From JANMOK01 sp031415055 (GTDB lineage Bacteria > Pseudomonadota > Alphaproteobacteria > Rhodobacterales > Rhodobacteraceae): DNA of 64,000 nt. A program made the position numbers and the translations under genes. The stretch lies in NCBI GenBank assembly GCA_031415055.1, contig JANOQZ010000026.1, positions 1-64,000 on the forward strand. The letters run 5' to 3'. The notes below the pieces were generated by a model. The model saw only the letters and a program-made list of their open reading frames with translations, was not told the DNA's origin and searched no databases. Position 1 is the stretch's first letter. Every line of letters begins with the position of its first letter. Below are positions 1 to 7,651 of this stretch, piece by piece.

Positions 1-1
1 T

Positions 2-175
2 CCGAAGGACGATGCCGATACCCCCGATGACACCTGGCTCGACACGATTCTGATCGGGTCCAAGGAAGTTCTGCAGGTGGCCTTTGTCGCCGGAAAACCG
101 GGAAAATGGATGATCCATTGCCATATGCTGGAACATTCCGCTTCGGGAATGGACACGTGGTTCCGGGTAGTTTAA
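2..175 (+). CDS. Multicopper oxidase, C-terminal part only (gene enters from left edge)
   Basis: The frame is open from the window edge to a TAA at 173 and encodes the last 57 residues of a multicopper oxidase. The copper-binding C-terminal motif HCHMLEHSASGM is intact (the HCHxxxHxxxM signature supplying type 1 and type 3 copper ligands). The sequence closely parallels the C-terminus of the complete oxidase at 333-1703, so the two are tandem paralogues. The start and the cupredoxin domains 1-2 lie outside the window. A shortened copy of the dispersed repeat follows the stop. Confidence 0.9.
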   Translation, partial: PKDDADTPDDTWLDTILIGSKEVLQVAFVAGKPGKWMIHCHMLEHSASGMDTWFRVV

Positions 176-182
176 GCAAGCC

Positions 183-305
183 TAGCCACACTTCGCCCGC
201 AAGGGCGCGCCGGTGCTTAGCGCAGCGGAGAACCTCCGGGGGCATTCGACAGCGCCGTTCGCGCAACGCCAGCCAACCCGGTGGGCTTGGTGTGGTTTAT
301 CGAAT
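183..305 (+). repeat. Dispersed 3'-end repeat, copy A (truncated)
   Basis: About 120 bp resemble the left and middle parts of the repeats at 1822-2109 and 13688-13990. Shared blocks include the CCGGGGGCATTCGACAGCGC region and the CCAACCCGGTGGGCTTG region. The first hairpin is degraded, and the right half, with the later hairpins, is missing where the next oxidase gene begins. It lies just downstream of the partial oxidase gene and in the same orientation, as all other copies do with their upstream genes. Confidence 0.75.
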
Positions 306-332
306 GATCAGTGATTGACTGCGGGAAGGGTG

Positions 333-1703
333 ATGCGGGTTTCACGAAGAGTAGTTTTGGCAGGAATCGCCGCCAACAGCTTGATTGGGTTGCACAAATC
401 TTATGCTGCCGAGGGGTTTTTGGAACTGACGGCGCGGACGACTAAAGTTCGACTGGCTGGGGAGAGCGGTCCGGCAAGCGACTTGATTGGCTATGACGGT
501 TTGGTGCCCGGCCCGACGCTGCGCTTCACCCAAGGCCAGCCTATTCGCATTCGCTATCGCAACGAATTGGATCGACCAACCACGGTGCATTGGCATGGGA
601 TCAGGCTGGTGAATGCGATGGATGGGGTGCCGGGGTTGACGCAAGATGCGGTGCAGCCGGGGGCGAGTTTTGACTATGAATTCACCGCGCCCGATGCGGG
701 CACGTTTTGGTATCACGCGCATGTTAATTCTTGGGATCAAGTGGCGCGAGGATTGTTTGGCGCTTTGATTATTGACGAAGTGGAACCGGCTTTTGCGCCG
801 GAAAATGACCATAGCTTCGTGCTGACCGACTGGCGGTTGAATGCGGCCGGGGTGTTTGATGCCGCCAGCCTAGGCAGCCAAACGGATTGGTCGCATGCCG
901 GGCGGATTGGTGGTTTGGTGACGGTGAACGGCGCGGTTTTGCCAGAATATGCGCTTGCCGCTGGTTCAACGCAGCGTTTGCGCCTGATCAATACCTCGAC
1001 AGCGCGGGTTTTGAAACTGACGCTTACCGGGGCGATGATTGTTGCGCGGGATGGGCAGACTTTAGACCAGGCCACGGCAATGCCGGAAAAATTCGTGTTA
1101 GGGCCAGCACAGCGGGTGGATTTGACCATCGTGCCGGTTGACGGTGTTGTGAGCGAATTGCTGGAAGCCAGCAGCAAACCATTTGCTTTGGCCAGTTTTA
1201 AGGGTGTCGCAAGTTCGAGCATTGCGCAAATGCCAGTGCTTCGACCCGCCGACCTGCCCGAACCGGACTTGGGCACTGCAATGCCGGTGCGATTGTCGAT
1301 GCAGGGCGGCTCGTTTGGCAAGTTGAATGGTGTCGCGGTGGCCGAAATACACGTGGGCATGGAAATGCCGGGCGAGAAGGCTCCGTTGTGGGCGTTTAAC
1401 GAAATTTCGGGGATGGGTGAGACGCCGCTATTTGATACTCCGCCGGGGCAAACCATACGGCTGGACATGGTCAACGATACGCAATGGGACCATGCGATTC
1501 ATATTCATGGCCATCATTTTCGGATCATTTCGCGGCAAGGGATTGCGACGAGTGATTTGGCTTGGCTTGATACGGTGATGATCGGGCCGGGTGAAGTTTT
1601 GCAAGCCGCCTTTGTGGCCGATAATCCGGGCGATTGGATGATTCATTGCCACATGCTGGAGCATTCGGTGTCGGGGATGGATACGTGGTTCCGGGTGGGT
1701 TGA
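333..1703 (+). CDS. Multicopper oxidase family protein, Tat-exported
   Basis: This is a laccase-like oxidase of about 456 residues. It begins with a twin-arginine signal (SRRVVLAG, residues 4-11) and is expected to fold and load copper before export to the periplasm. All four copper motifs are present: HWHG at about 86-89, WYHAH at 127-130, HIHGHHF near 388-394, and HCHMLEHSVSGM near the C-terminus. The ATG at 333 starts directly at the Tat signal; a TTG 18 bases upstream is also in frame. A GGAAGGG lies only two bases before the ATG, so the start is not certain. The substrate (phenolics, metal ions or other) cannot be read from sequence. It is a tandem paralogue of the gene at the left edge. 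Confidence 0.9.
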   Translation: MRVSRRVVLAGIAANSLIGLHKSYAAEGFLELTARTTKVRLAGESGPASDLIGYDGLVPGPTLRFTQGQPIRIRYRNELDRPTTVHWHGIRLVNAMDGVPGLTQDAVQPGASFDYEFTAPDAGTFWYHAHVNSWDQVARGLFGALIIDEVEPAFAPENDHSFVLTDWRLNAAGVFDAASLGSQTDWSHAGRIGGLVTVNGAVLPEYALAAGSTQRLRLINTSTARVLKLTLTGAMIVARDGQTLDQATAMPEKFVLGPAQRVDLTIVPVDGVVSELLEASSKPFALASFKGVASSSIAQMPVLRPADLPEPDLGTAMPVRLSMQGGSFGKLNGVAVAEIHVGMEMPGEKAPLWAFNEISGMGETPLFDTPPGQTIRLDMVNDTQWDHAIHIHGHHFRIISRQGIATSDLAWLDTVMIGPGEVLQAAFVADNPGDWMIHCHMLEHSVSGMDTWFRVG

Positions 1704-1821
1704 GGCGGTGGAAACAGCGAAAATCGTCGTGGACCGGGCGTGCACATTGCGTGCAGATGTTTTTGGTGTGGTCATTCGCCAAAAATCGGGTCGCTGAGCG
1801 CAAGTTTGGACCAGATTGAAG

Positions 1822-2109
1822 ATTTCAAAAATTACGAGCCACCCGACGCTTGAAAAGGCGCGACGGTGCGCAGCACCGGGAAGGGGGTCCGGGGGACCCA
1901 CTTCAGCGCCGTGGGCGGAGCACCTGCCAAACCGGTGGGCTTGATGTGACCTATCGCAAGGCCGGGGCCTGACTGCGGGCGGGCGAGAAGCGCCTACCCG
2001 AGGGGCAGACAGGCGCTGGCCGACCGGCGGGGCCGCTCGACCGGTATGCTTGTCTGACGTTGTGGCCGCGAATTGCCACGGGTCAATTCGCGGGGGCGAG
2101 GGGTGGAGG
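1822..2109 (+). repeat. Dispersed 3'-end repeat, copy B (full length, structured)
   Basis: This is a full copy of the repeat, aligning without gaps to 13702-13990 at a constant offset of 11,880 bases. An AT-rich lead (TTTCAAAAATTAC) precedes hairpins at 1864-1878 (CGGTGC-GCA-GCACCG), 1883-1901 (GGGTCC-GGG-GGACCC core), 1989-2017 (AGCGCCT/AGGCGCT) and 2066-2093 (CCGCGAATTG/CAATTCGCGG around loop CCACGGGT). Relative to copy C, paired positions in three stems change together, so the stems are kept. Open frames across it look spurious. It follows the oxidase stop by about 120-140 bases, in the same orientation. Confidence 0.85.
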
Positions 2110-2138
2110 ATTCAAAATGAAGTGATTTTGCTCTTGCC

Positions 2139-3056
2139 CTACAGCCCACTCACCGCCAAGTAAGTCGCATACAACGAGGTGCAGCCGCAGATGAACAGGC
2201 GGTTCATTTTGGCGCCGCCGAATTGGACATTGGCGACCAGTTCGGGGATGCGGATTTTGCCGATCAGGCTGCCGTCGGGTTCGTAGCAGTGCACGCCGTC
2301 GGCGGCACTGGTCCAGATGCGGCCCTGGCGGTCAAGCCGGAAACCATCGAACATGCCAACCGTGCAGTCGGCAAAGATTTCGCCGCCGGTTAGTTTGGCT
2401 CCGTTGACCAAGAAGCTGCGAATGTGTTTTGGGCCGTTCGGCAAATGCGAGGCACCGGTATCGGCGATATAAAGGATCTTTTCGTCGGGCGAAAAGGCGA
2501 GGCCGTTGGGCTTGACGAAATCACCGGCGACTTTTGTCACTTCGCTTGAAACCGGGTCGATCCGGTAAGCGTGGCAACCGTCTTGCTCCATGTCGGATTT
2601 GTCGCCTTCGTAATCGGTCAGGATGCCATAGGACGGGTCGGTGAACCAGATTGCGCCGTCGCGCGAAACAACCACGTCGTTTGGCGAATTCAGCCGTTTG
2701 CCGTTGAATTTATCCGCGAGGACGGTGATTGAACCGTCAAATTCGGTGCGGGTGATGCGGCGGGTTTGACCCTCGCAAGTCACCAAACGACCTTGATTGT
2801 CCACCGTATTGCCGTTGGAATTGTTCGCCGGTTTGCGGAAGTCGGACACCGAACCATCGGTTTCATCGAACCGCCGCATGCGGTTGTTGGGGATGTCCGA
2901 GCAAACGAGGTAACGGCCAGCGGCGAACCAAGCCGGGCCTTCCAGCCAGCGCCCGCCGGTCCACAGGCGTTCGACGCGACCATGGCCGGTGAGAAGGACG
3001 TTGAAACGCGGATCGAGGGCTTCGTAGCCGGTGCCGTCTATTTCGCCAAAGAACAT
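2139..3056 (-). CDS. SMP-30/gluconolactonase/LRE family protein
   Basis: This is a 305-residue six-bladed beta-propeller lactonase of the SMP-30 family, probably hydrolysing a sugar lactone or a related ester in the cytoplasm. The family's metal-site residues can be placed: E39 (WLEGPAW), N184 (KPNGLAF) and D237 (MFDGFR), with the substrate-pocket N126 in NSPNDVVV. The length is normal and no signal peptide is seen. It is transcribed toward copy B of the repeat and lies downstream of the LysR gene on the same strand, separated by about 160 bases without a gene. The true substrate is unknown. Confidence 0.9.
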   Translation of the reverse strand: MFFGEIDGTGYEALDPRFNVLLTGHGRVERLWTGGRWLEGPAWFAAGRYLVCSDIPNNRMRRFDETDGSVSDFRKPANNSNGNTVDNQGRLVTCEGQTRRITRTEFDGSITVLADKFNGKRLNSPNDVVVSRDGAIWFTDPSYGILTDYEGDKSDMEQDGCHAYRIDPVSSEVTKVAGDFVKPNGLAFSPDEKILYIADTGASHLPNGPKHIRSFLVNGAKLTGGEIFADCTVGMFDGFRLDRQGRIWTSAADGVHCYEPDGSLIGKIRIPELVANVQFGGAKMNRLFICGCTSLYATYLAVSGL

Positions 3057-3219
3057 TGGGAAACTCCTTTGATGTGGCGCAGGGTGCGATAAGAATGTTT
3101 TCGGCGCAAGCTTTTAGGCGGCGATATCTTGGGCGTGAACTTGCCGGGCCAGCCAGTTGACGCAGGCAAACAAGTGTACGGTTGGAACAGGTCGACACGC
3201 TGATTTTGCCGAATGACGC

Positions 3220-4110
3220 TCACGACTGTTTCAGTCCTGCTGCCACGGCCTCGATCAAGGCGCTGACGCGGCGAGGCACTTGGCGGCGCGAGGGGTGCAG
3301 AGTGTGGATCGGCAGGGTCATGGTTTGCCAATCCGGCAAGACTTGCACCAATTGACCGCCGTCCAAGTCATCCTGCACCAAATCTTGCGGGGCGTAGATG
3401 ATGCCTGCCCCGGCCAAGGCGGCGGAGCGCAGTGCCTCGCCATAGTCGATTTCCAGATTGCCGCGCACTTCGACCGTGAAGCGGTTGCCGTTGGCCGCGA
3501 GAAATGGCCAACGGTTGCGCGGCACGAGGTTGAGGTTCAGCACACATCGGGCGTTCAGCAGGTCGTCGGGACTCGAAGGCATGCCATGTTGGCGGATGTA
3601 GCTGGGCGCGGCGCAACAGACGAAACGATAGGTGCCGACCCGACGGGCGATCATGCTGCTGGCAGCCAATTCACCGATTCTGACCGCAAGGTCATAGCCG
3701 CCACTGATAAGGTCAACGGCGCGGTCGCTGAGATTCAGTTCGATGGCGACCTGCGGATGCCGCTGGGTGAATGCGGCGGTGATTGGGGCAAGGCGTTTGA
3801 TGCCAAGCGTGGTTGGGCCGGTGATGCGGATGCGGCCGGAAAGTTGGTTGGTATCGGGGTGAGCCAGGTCGCGCAATGTGTCGAATGATTGGATGATTTG
3901 GGTGGCATGTTGCAGGAATTCGTTGCCAGTTGTCGTCAGTCTTTGGGCGCGGGTGCTGCGTTCGATCAGCTTGGTATCATAGTTTTCCTCTAGCGACTGT
4001 ATGCGCCGACCGACCATTGCTGGTGAAATTGACAAGCGACGCGCGGCGGCGGCGAAGCTGCCGGAGGTGGCCACCGCGACAAAGGTTTCAAGGTCAGACA
4101 GATCGGCCAT
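3220..4110 (-). CDS. LysR family transcriptional regulator
   Basis: It has a winged-helix N-terminus (DLETFVAVATSGSFAAAARR, then SISPAMVGRRIQSLE as the recognition region) followed by a LysR effector-binding domain ending in a basic tail. The length (about 296 residues) is typical. The start was placed at MADLSDLE; an in-frame ATG nine bases upstream is equally possible, and neither has a clear Shine-Dalgarno sequence. It is divergent from the NADP-oxidoreductase gene at 4212, the classical arrangement in which a LysR protein controls its neighbour from the shared 100-base intergenic region. The effector is unknown. Confidence 0.93.
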   Translation of the reverse strand: MADLSDLETFVAVATSGSFAAAARRLSISPAMVGRRIQSLEENYDTKLIERSTRAQRLTTTGNEFLQHATQIIQSFDTLRDLAHPDTNQLSGRIRITGPTTLGIKRLAPITAAFTQRHPQVAIELNLSDRAVDLISGGYDLAVRIGELAASSMIARRVGTYRFVCCAAPSYIRQHGMPSSPDDLLNARCVLNLNLVPRNRWPFLAANGNRFTVEVRGNLEIDYGEALRSAALAGAGIIYAPQDLVQDDLDGGQLVQVLPDWQTMTLPIHTLHPSRRQVPRRVSALIEAVAAGLKQS

Positions 4111-4211
4111 TCGATACATTTATGCAAGTATGATCCGCAATTCAACACAATTATCAAAGGAATAACTTGCGACTAGATAGCGCTTATCGAAATTCAAACG
4201 AGGATGGAAAA

Positions 4212-4832
4212 ATGAAAACCGCAATTATTGGCCTGGGAAATATGGGCAAAGGTTTGGCCACGCGCTTGGCTGGCAAGACTGACTTGGTTCTTGCCGGGCG
4301 CGATTTGGACGCCGCACAAGCGTTCGCCGCAGGGTTGAAAAACGTGAAGGCAGCCAGCGTCAAAGACGCGATTGTGGCCGCGGACATCGTGGTTTTGGCA
4401 ACGTCCTATGGCGCGGCTTTGGAACTGGCGGCATTGCCAGAACTGAACGGTAAAATCGTGGTTGATATCAGCAACCCGGTGAAACCCGACTATTCGGGGC
4501 TGGCATTGGGCGTTGAAACATCGGCGGCAGAGCAAATTCAGTTGATTGCCAAGGACGCGCGGGTTGTGAAGGCGTTCAACACGATTTTCGCCGGATTGTT
4601 CGGCCAAAGTGAAGCGTCAACGCGCGAAGTGCCGGTGTTTCTGGCGGGCGAAGACGCGGCTGTTGATGCGGTGGCAACTTTGGTGGAAGCGGCGGGGTTT
4701 ACGGTTGAAAAGACTGGTGCGTTGGATGGTGCACGTCTGCTGGAACCTTTGGGCATGCTGAACATTCGGCTGGGTTATGGTCTTGGCCGCGGCACGGCGA
4801 TTGCGCCCAATTGGCTAGCTTTGGCCGCCTAA
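4212..4832 (+). CDS. NADPH-dependent F420 reductase-like / NAD(P)-binding oxidoreductase
   Basis: This is a 206-residue protein made of a single Rossmann domain. The N-terminus carries the dinucleotide motif (MKTAIIGLGNMGKGLA), followed by DISNPVKPDY and VVKAFNTIFAGLF, which are characteristic of the NADP oxidoreductase/F420-dependent family. The ATG at 4212 is chosen because GAGGATGG lies just upstream; an upstream in-frame start adds 15 unconserved residues. It is probably controlled by the divergent LysR gene. Nothing here shows that the organism makes F420, so a purely NADPH-linked role is likely. From 4833 to 5048 no convincing gene is seen. Confidence 0.85.
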   Translation: MKTAIIGLGNMGKGLATRLAGKTDLVLAGRDLDAAQAFAAGLKNVKAASVKDAIVAADIVVLATSYGAALELAALPELNGKIVVDISNPVKPDYSGLALGVETSAAEQIQLIAKDARVVKAFNTIFAGLFGQSEASTREVPVFLAGEDAAVDAVATLVEAAGFTVEKTGALDGARLLEPLGMLNIRLGYGLGRGTAIAPNWLALAA

Positions 4833-5048
4833 AAGCGCGTGAAATGGTCAAGGCAGGTCGGTATTCGGCTTGCCTTGGCCTATCTGGCCCCCAGCGATTT
4901 GGTGACGAATGCCCCGGCGGGTTTCTGGGATGGGTGTTTGACTTGCATCTGTGCGGCGCACTTTGGCATCGGTTGGTGCGGCGCGATAGGGTGATGCAGT
5001 CGATCTCGTTGGGGAAAAACCGGGTTGCCAACTGACGGCTATTAAAAA

Positions 5049-6098
5049 TCAATCGCAACTGTATTTCGTGTAGATGCGGATGCGTGAAAACGGAACGACG
5101 GTTGGCGTTTTCTTGTCCAGTAAGGCGACAACATGATCGGCGGCGGCTTCGACTTCGGCTGGCATATCGTGTCCGATGACGAAATTCATGATGCCCGCTT
5201 CGAGCAACTGGCGTGAATTCGCATTGAGTTCGTTGCCGATGAAAACGGTTTTGCCCGCCAGATTGAATTGCTGGATGGCCTTGCCGATGCCGACGTTTCC
5301 GCCCGCGACATTGTAAATGCCAGCGGGTGCGCCGTGCTCTTCGATATAGCGCACGACGTTCTGATAAACATATTCAGAATCGTCGTTGGAGTTGACGCGT
5401 TCATCGACGGAAAGTTTGGGAAACTCGGAGCGCAGAATGCGGCGGAAGCCGAGTTCGCGTTCTTCCTGAACGCGGTAAGGTGCCGAATAGACAAGAAGTA
5501 TTTTTCCGTCGCGATTGCCCACCGTTTGGCCCATCAGATAGGCTGCGGTTGACCCCGCCGCTGTAGGGTCGCTGCCCACATAAACCTGTCGTCCGGAGGC
5601 GGGCAGGTCGGTTGTCAGGCAAACGACCGGCGTTTTGCGCGAGACAACGTTACGGATCGCCCGGTTGATAATGAGGTTTTCGCGGGCGACGATAACCAAG
5701 GCATCGGCCTCTTCGGCCTTGCGCTCGATGATGTTTGCCAATTTTAGCGGATCAGTTTTCGAGGTTGTGACCGTAAAGAACGAGCATTCGATGCCTTCGT
5801 GCGCGGCCGCATATTCGATCACTGCGGTTTCCAGAGTTTGGCTGAAACTGACGCCCGAATCGCAGATGAAGGCGATGCGTTTGGTTGTCTGGTCGATTGC
5901 GGTTGGTTGTGGTTTTTGCAAACGTTCCAGTGCGGCGAGCACTTTAACCCGCGTAACTTCGCGCACCTTGCCGCGCGAGTTGAGGACACGATCAACCGTG
6001 GCGGTGCCAACGCGGGATTCGCGTGCAATTTCAACAATTGTCGGGCCGCGCCATATGCGATCATCGTCATCCACGGGAGAGCCGATCTTTTGAAACAT
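5049..6098 (-). CDS. LacI family transcriptional regulator of the adjacent carbohydrate operon
   Basis: The protein has 349 residues. The LacI-type helix-turn-helix spans about residues 20-40 (TIVEIARESRVGTATVDRVL), followed by the hinge and a periplasmic-binding-protein-like effector domain of the ribose/sugar type. It is divergent from the ABC importer at 6460, so it most likely represses that operon and releases DNA on binding the imported sugar or an intermediate. Two inverted repeats in the shared intergenic region are candidate operators. One lies only 17 bases upstream of this gene's start codon, consistent with autoregulation. Confidence 0.92.
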   Translation of the reverse strand: MFQKIGSPVDDDDRIWRGPTIVEIARESRVGTATVDRVLNSRGKVREVTRVKVLAALERLQKPQPTAIDQTTKRIAFICDSGVSFSQTLETAVIEYAAAHEGIECSFFTVTTSKTDPLKLANIIERKAEEADALVIVARENLIINRAIRNVVSRKTPVVCLTTDLPASGRQVYVGSDPTAAGSTAAYLMGQTVGNRDGKILLVYSAPYRVQEERELGFRRILRSEFPKLSVDERVNSNDDSEYVYQNVVRYIEEHGAPAGIYNVAGGNVGIGKAIQQFNLAGKTVFIGNELNANSRQLLEAGIMNFVIGHDMPAEVEAAADHVVALLDKKTPTVVPFSRIRIYTKYSCD

Positions 6099-6114
6099 CT
6101 CAACGATGTAGTTA

Positions 6115-6131
6115 TGATGTAAAAAACATCA
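6115..6131. promoter_or_regulatory. Candidate operator TGATGT-N5-ACATCA
   Basis: This is a perfect 6-bp inverted repeat with an A5 spacer, just upstream of the LacI-type gene. A second ACATC-N5-GATGT repeat overlaps that gene's start codon at 6095-6109, so the same half-site occurs four times in 37 bases. Repeated half-sites beside a LacI-family gene suggest autoregulation. Function is inferred. Confidence 0.5.
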
Positions 6132-6192
6132 AGTCAAACGAAACTTCGCAAGATAGCGAAAGCGTGTTGCGGAAATGGTGCATTGCACAAGA

Positions 6193-6215
6193 TTTTGATG
6201 TGTATACCATCAAAA
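6193..6215. promoter_or_regulatory. Candidate operator TTTTGATG-N7-CATCAAAA
   Basis: This is a perfect 8-bp inverted repeat between the divergent LacI-type gene and the ABC operon. Its GATG/CATC core matches the half-sites at 6095-6131. It is the best candidate for the operator controlling the operon that starts at 6460. The rest of the 361-base intergenic region shows no gene. Confidence 0.5.
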
Positions 6216-6459
6216 ATACGTGAATTTGATGTTGATTTGATTTTGCACCGATGTATTAGTTGTCGAGTCGCCAAAACAAAACTTCAAAATCAAATGGGCG
6301 ATTTTTGGAGGGGTTCGTTGGTTTGGCACATCTGCCGTCACTGAAATCGCGGCGCTTAAGGCTGCCCAAAGTGTTGGCAAAGTCCGCTCAAAAAATCCGC
6401 TGATAAAGACCCAAGTCAATCAAAATCCGTCAAACGACGGCACCAAGGAGGAGACAACA

Positions 6460-7449
6460 ATGACAAGAATGAAGAAATTCACGACACTGATGGTCACGGC
6501 GGCCGCGGTTGCGATGATGGCAGGCAGCGTTTCGGTCGCAATGGCGCAAGGTGTTACCATCGCCGTTGTCGGCGGCAAATCGGACGATCCGTTCTTTGCC
6601 AAAGTCAAAAAAGGCATCGACGACGCCACCATGGTTGTCGAAGCGCATGGCGGCACGGTGAATTATCTGCAATTGCAAACCTATGACAACATCGGCGGCG
6701 ACGCAGCCAACTTGGTGCGCACAGCAATCTCGCAGGGTGCTTCTGTCATCGCTGTGCCAAACTGGGTGCCGGATTCGGAAGACGAAGCGATCAAAGCGGC
6801 AATGGCTGCCGGTATTCCGGTGATGCTGTACAACTCCGGCGGTGGCGACAAAGCCAAAGAACTGGGCGCGATCAACTATATCGGCAACGAAGAATATCCT
6901 GCCGGACTGGCTGCTGGGGCGTATTTCGGTACGCATGGCATGAAAAACGTGATCTGCGTCAACACGGTTCCGGGTGCGCAGAACCTTGAAGACCGTTGCC
7001 GTGGCGTTTCGGATGGGATCACGCCCGAAGGCGGCGTTTCCAACCAATTGCCGCTGCCTGCCTCGGCCTTTGGTGACCCAACTGCGGTTGCTGAAGCGAT
7101 CAAAGCGACGCTGCTGAAAGACCCGACGATCACCGGTGTTATCACCATCTCGGCGGGTGATGCCAACTCTGCTGCGACCGGCATCGAGCAGGCTGGGATG
7201 ACTGCTACGGCAGCGCTCGCCTCGTTTGATATGGACGGCGCCGGTCTGGACCGCATCAAAGCGGGCACACAGTTGTTTGCGGTTGACCAACAACCGTGGC
7301 TGCAAGGCTTCCTCGCCGTTACGATGGCCGACGCTTATGTCAGCTTTGGCACCGCAATCGCTTCCGCGCCGGTTCTGACCGGTCCGGGGATTGTGGACGC
7401 GGCCAATGTCGACGCGACCATCGCCGGCGCTGCGGCCGGTTTCCGCTAA
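6460..7449 (+). CDS. Sugar ABC transporter substrate-binding protein (FrcB/RbsB type)
   Basis: This is a 329-residue periplasmic binding protein with a typical signal peptide (residues 1-29, ending AMA-QG) and a type I sugar-binding fold (VTIAVVGGKSDDPFFAKVKK). A strong ribosome site AAGGAGGAG lies seven bases before the ATG. It is the first gene of the operon and delivers a monosaccharide or polyol to the permease at 7652. About 30 bases after the stop, a degraded duplicate of its own C-terminus is recognisable. The sugar cannot be named from sequence; the gene order resembles frcBCA (fructose/ribose/mannose). Confidence 0.93.
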   Translation: MTRMKKFTTLMVTAAAVAMMAGSVSVAMAQGVTIAVVGGKSDDPFFAKVKKGIDDATMVVEAHGGTVNYLQLQTYDNIGGDAANLVRTAISQGASVIAVPNWVPDSEDEAIKAAMAAGIPVMLYNSGGGDKAKELGAINYIGNEEYPAGLAAGAYFGTHGMKNVICVNTVPGAQNLEDRCRGVSDGITPEGGVSNQLPLPASAFGDPTAVAEAIKATLLKDPTITGVITISAGDANSAATGIEQAGMTATAALASFDMDGAGLDRIKAGTQLFAVDQQPWLQGFLAVTMADAYVSFGTAIASAPVLTGPGIVDAANVDATIAGAAAGFR

Positions 7450-7476
7450 GCAACGACAAACGGACCGGCCATTGGA

Positions 7477-7548
7477 CCTGTTCCTTTGGCTGGGACCGGT
7501 ATCGTCGATGCGGCGCTGGCGGGTGTAGCGGCAGGCCGCGCTAAACGT
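7477..7548 (+). pseudogene. Remnant duplicate of the binding-protein C-terminus
   Basis: The open frame reads PVPLAGTGIVDAALAGVAAG, paralleling the real C-terminus PVLTGPGIVDAANVDATIAG just upstream. There is no start codon or upstream part, so this looks like the trace of a former tandem binding-protein gene or a partial duplication. The 200-base gap up to the permease holds nothing else recognisable. Confidence 0.55.
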
Positions 7549-7651
7549 CGTAAGATTTGTCCGACCATGCTTGATTTTGGGCCGGACAGAAACCTCCGCG
7601 CGGCTATGATTGCCAGCGCATTTTCCTAGACCACTTTTCGGGAGCGCCATT

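Noticed and set aside
4811..5035. 74-codon plus-strand frame after the F420-reductase-like gene
   Set aside because: It overlaps the end of that gene, has no ribosome site and no recognisable feature; probably chance.
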